Positions 12,991 to 13,089 of a DNA stretch of 13,089 bases are shown here, in pieces. The stretch is from Acidobacteriota bacterium (GTDB taxonomy: Bacteria; Acidobacteriota; Polarisedimenticolia; QHYA01), in assembly GCA_003223995.1 (NCBI GenBank), contig QHYA01000047.1:1-13089 (forward strand), written 5' to 3'. The position numbers were made by a program, and so were the translations under genes. Positions within the stretch are counted from its first letter, which is position 1; every line of letters starts with the position of its first letter. Below the pieces are notes generated by a model that saw only the letters and a program-made list of their open reading frames with translations, was not told the origin of the DNA and made no database searches.

Positions 12991-13089
12991 GGAATCCCCC
13001 GAACGCGCTGCCAGGAAGCCCCCGCCCGAACGCTACCGGCGCCTGCCGCTATCGGACGTCGCGGACAAGGCGGGGATAGGGGGCGGACA
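12980..13089 (+). CDS. Possible start of an unidentified gene running off the window
   Basis: From ATG 12980 a frame stays open to the window end (36 codons) with G/C-rich third positions: MRVKESPERAARKPPPERYR, then RLPLSDVADKAG. The sequence is basic and Pro-rich with no recognised domain. There is no Shine-Dalgarno sequence and the start overlaps the minus-strand promoter, so the true start may lie elsewhere or the frame may be non-coding. Too short to name. Confidence 0.2.
   Translation, partial: MRVKESPERAARKPPPERYRRLPLSDVADKAGIGGG

Overview
The window is about 13 kb of GC-rich bacterial chromosome. It has strong G/C preference at third codon positions, which produces many long antisense shadow frames, and it uses some GTG and possibly TTG starts. 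No ribosomal RNA, tRNA, IS element or CRISPR array is visible. The gene mix (NtrC-type two-component pair, an Ada-like/AlkA fusion, a DUF4388 protein, an MJ0042-type zinc-ribbon membrane protein, a metzincin-TPR protein, a DUF4845-like protein) fits an uncultured soil or sediment lineage such as Acidobacteriota, Myxococcota/Desulfobacterota or Eisenbacteria. That placement is inference; no marker gene is present.

Layout. (1) 1-2064, plus: the end of a sensor histidine kinase, then its probable partner, a sigma54-dependent response regulator. (2) 2119-3725: a minus-strand family-2 glycosyltransferase (TIGR04283, the rSAM/selenodomain or arsenosugar-associated type), divergent from a DUF547 lipoprotein gene broken by an internal deletion plus frame change. 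(3) 3733-5741, minus: a two-gene alkylation-repair operon, Ada-like/AraC/AlkA fusion then Ogt-type methyltransferase, with a repeat-rich probable operator and an apparently leaderless promoter upstream. (4) 5886-9517, plus: a helical-repeat/DUF4388 protein whose frame breaks at a G6 run, coupled through an ATGA overlap to a zinc-ribbon/multi-pass membrane protein that also changes frame. (5) 9542-11449, minus: a secreted archaemetzincin-like zinc protease with a TPR tail, divergent from a cold-shock protein (11678-11881) that is followed by a stand-alone UvrD-type Tudor-like miniprotein. (6) 12209-12524 has no convincing gene. (7) 12525-12917, minus: a small DUF4845-like membrane protein with a good sigma70-like promoter. 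A plus-strand frame may start at 12980 and run off the window.

How the genes relate. The two-component pair and the repair operon are clear functional units. The DUF4388 protein and zinc-ribbon membrane protein look like a coupled pair in signalling or envelope function, but that is inference. Three of the plus-strand genes are interrupted. Two of the breaks look like single-base changes, so sequencing or assembly error must be excluded before biology is invoked. The third (DUF547) also lacks conserved sequence and looks like a real deletion or a collapsed assembly. The most interesting signals are the repeat array upstream of the Ada/AlkA operon, the atypical metzincin zinc site, the cold-shock/Tudor pair and the DUF4388/zinc-ribbon couple.
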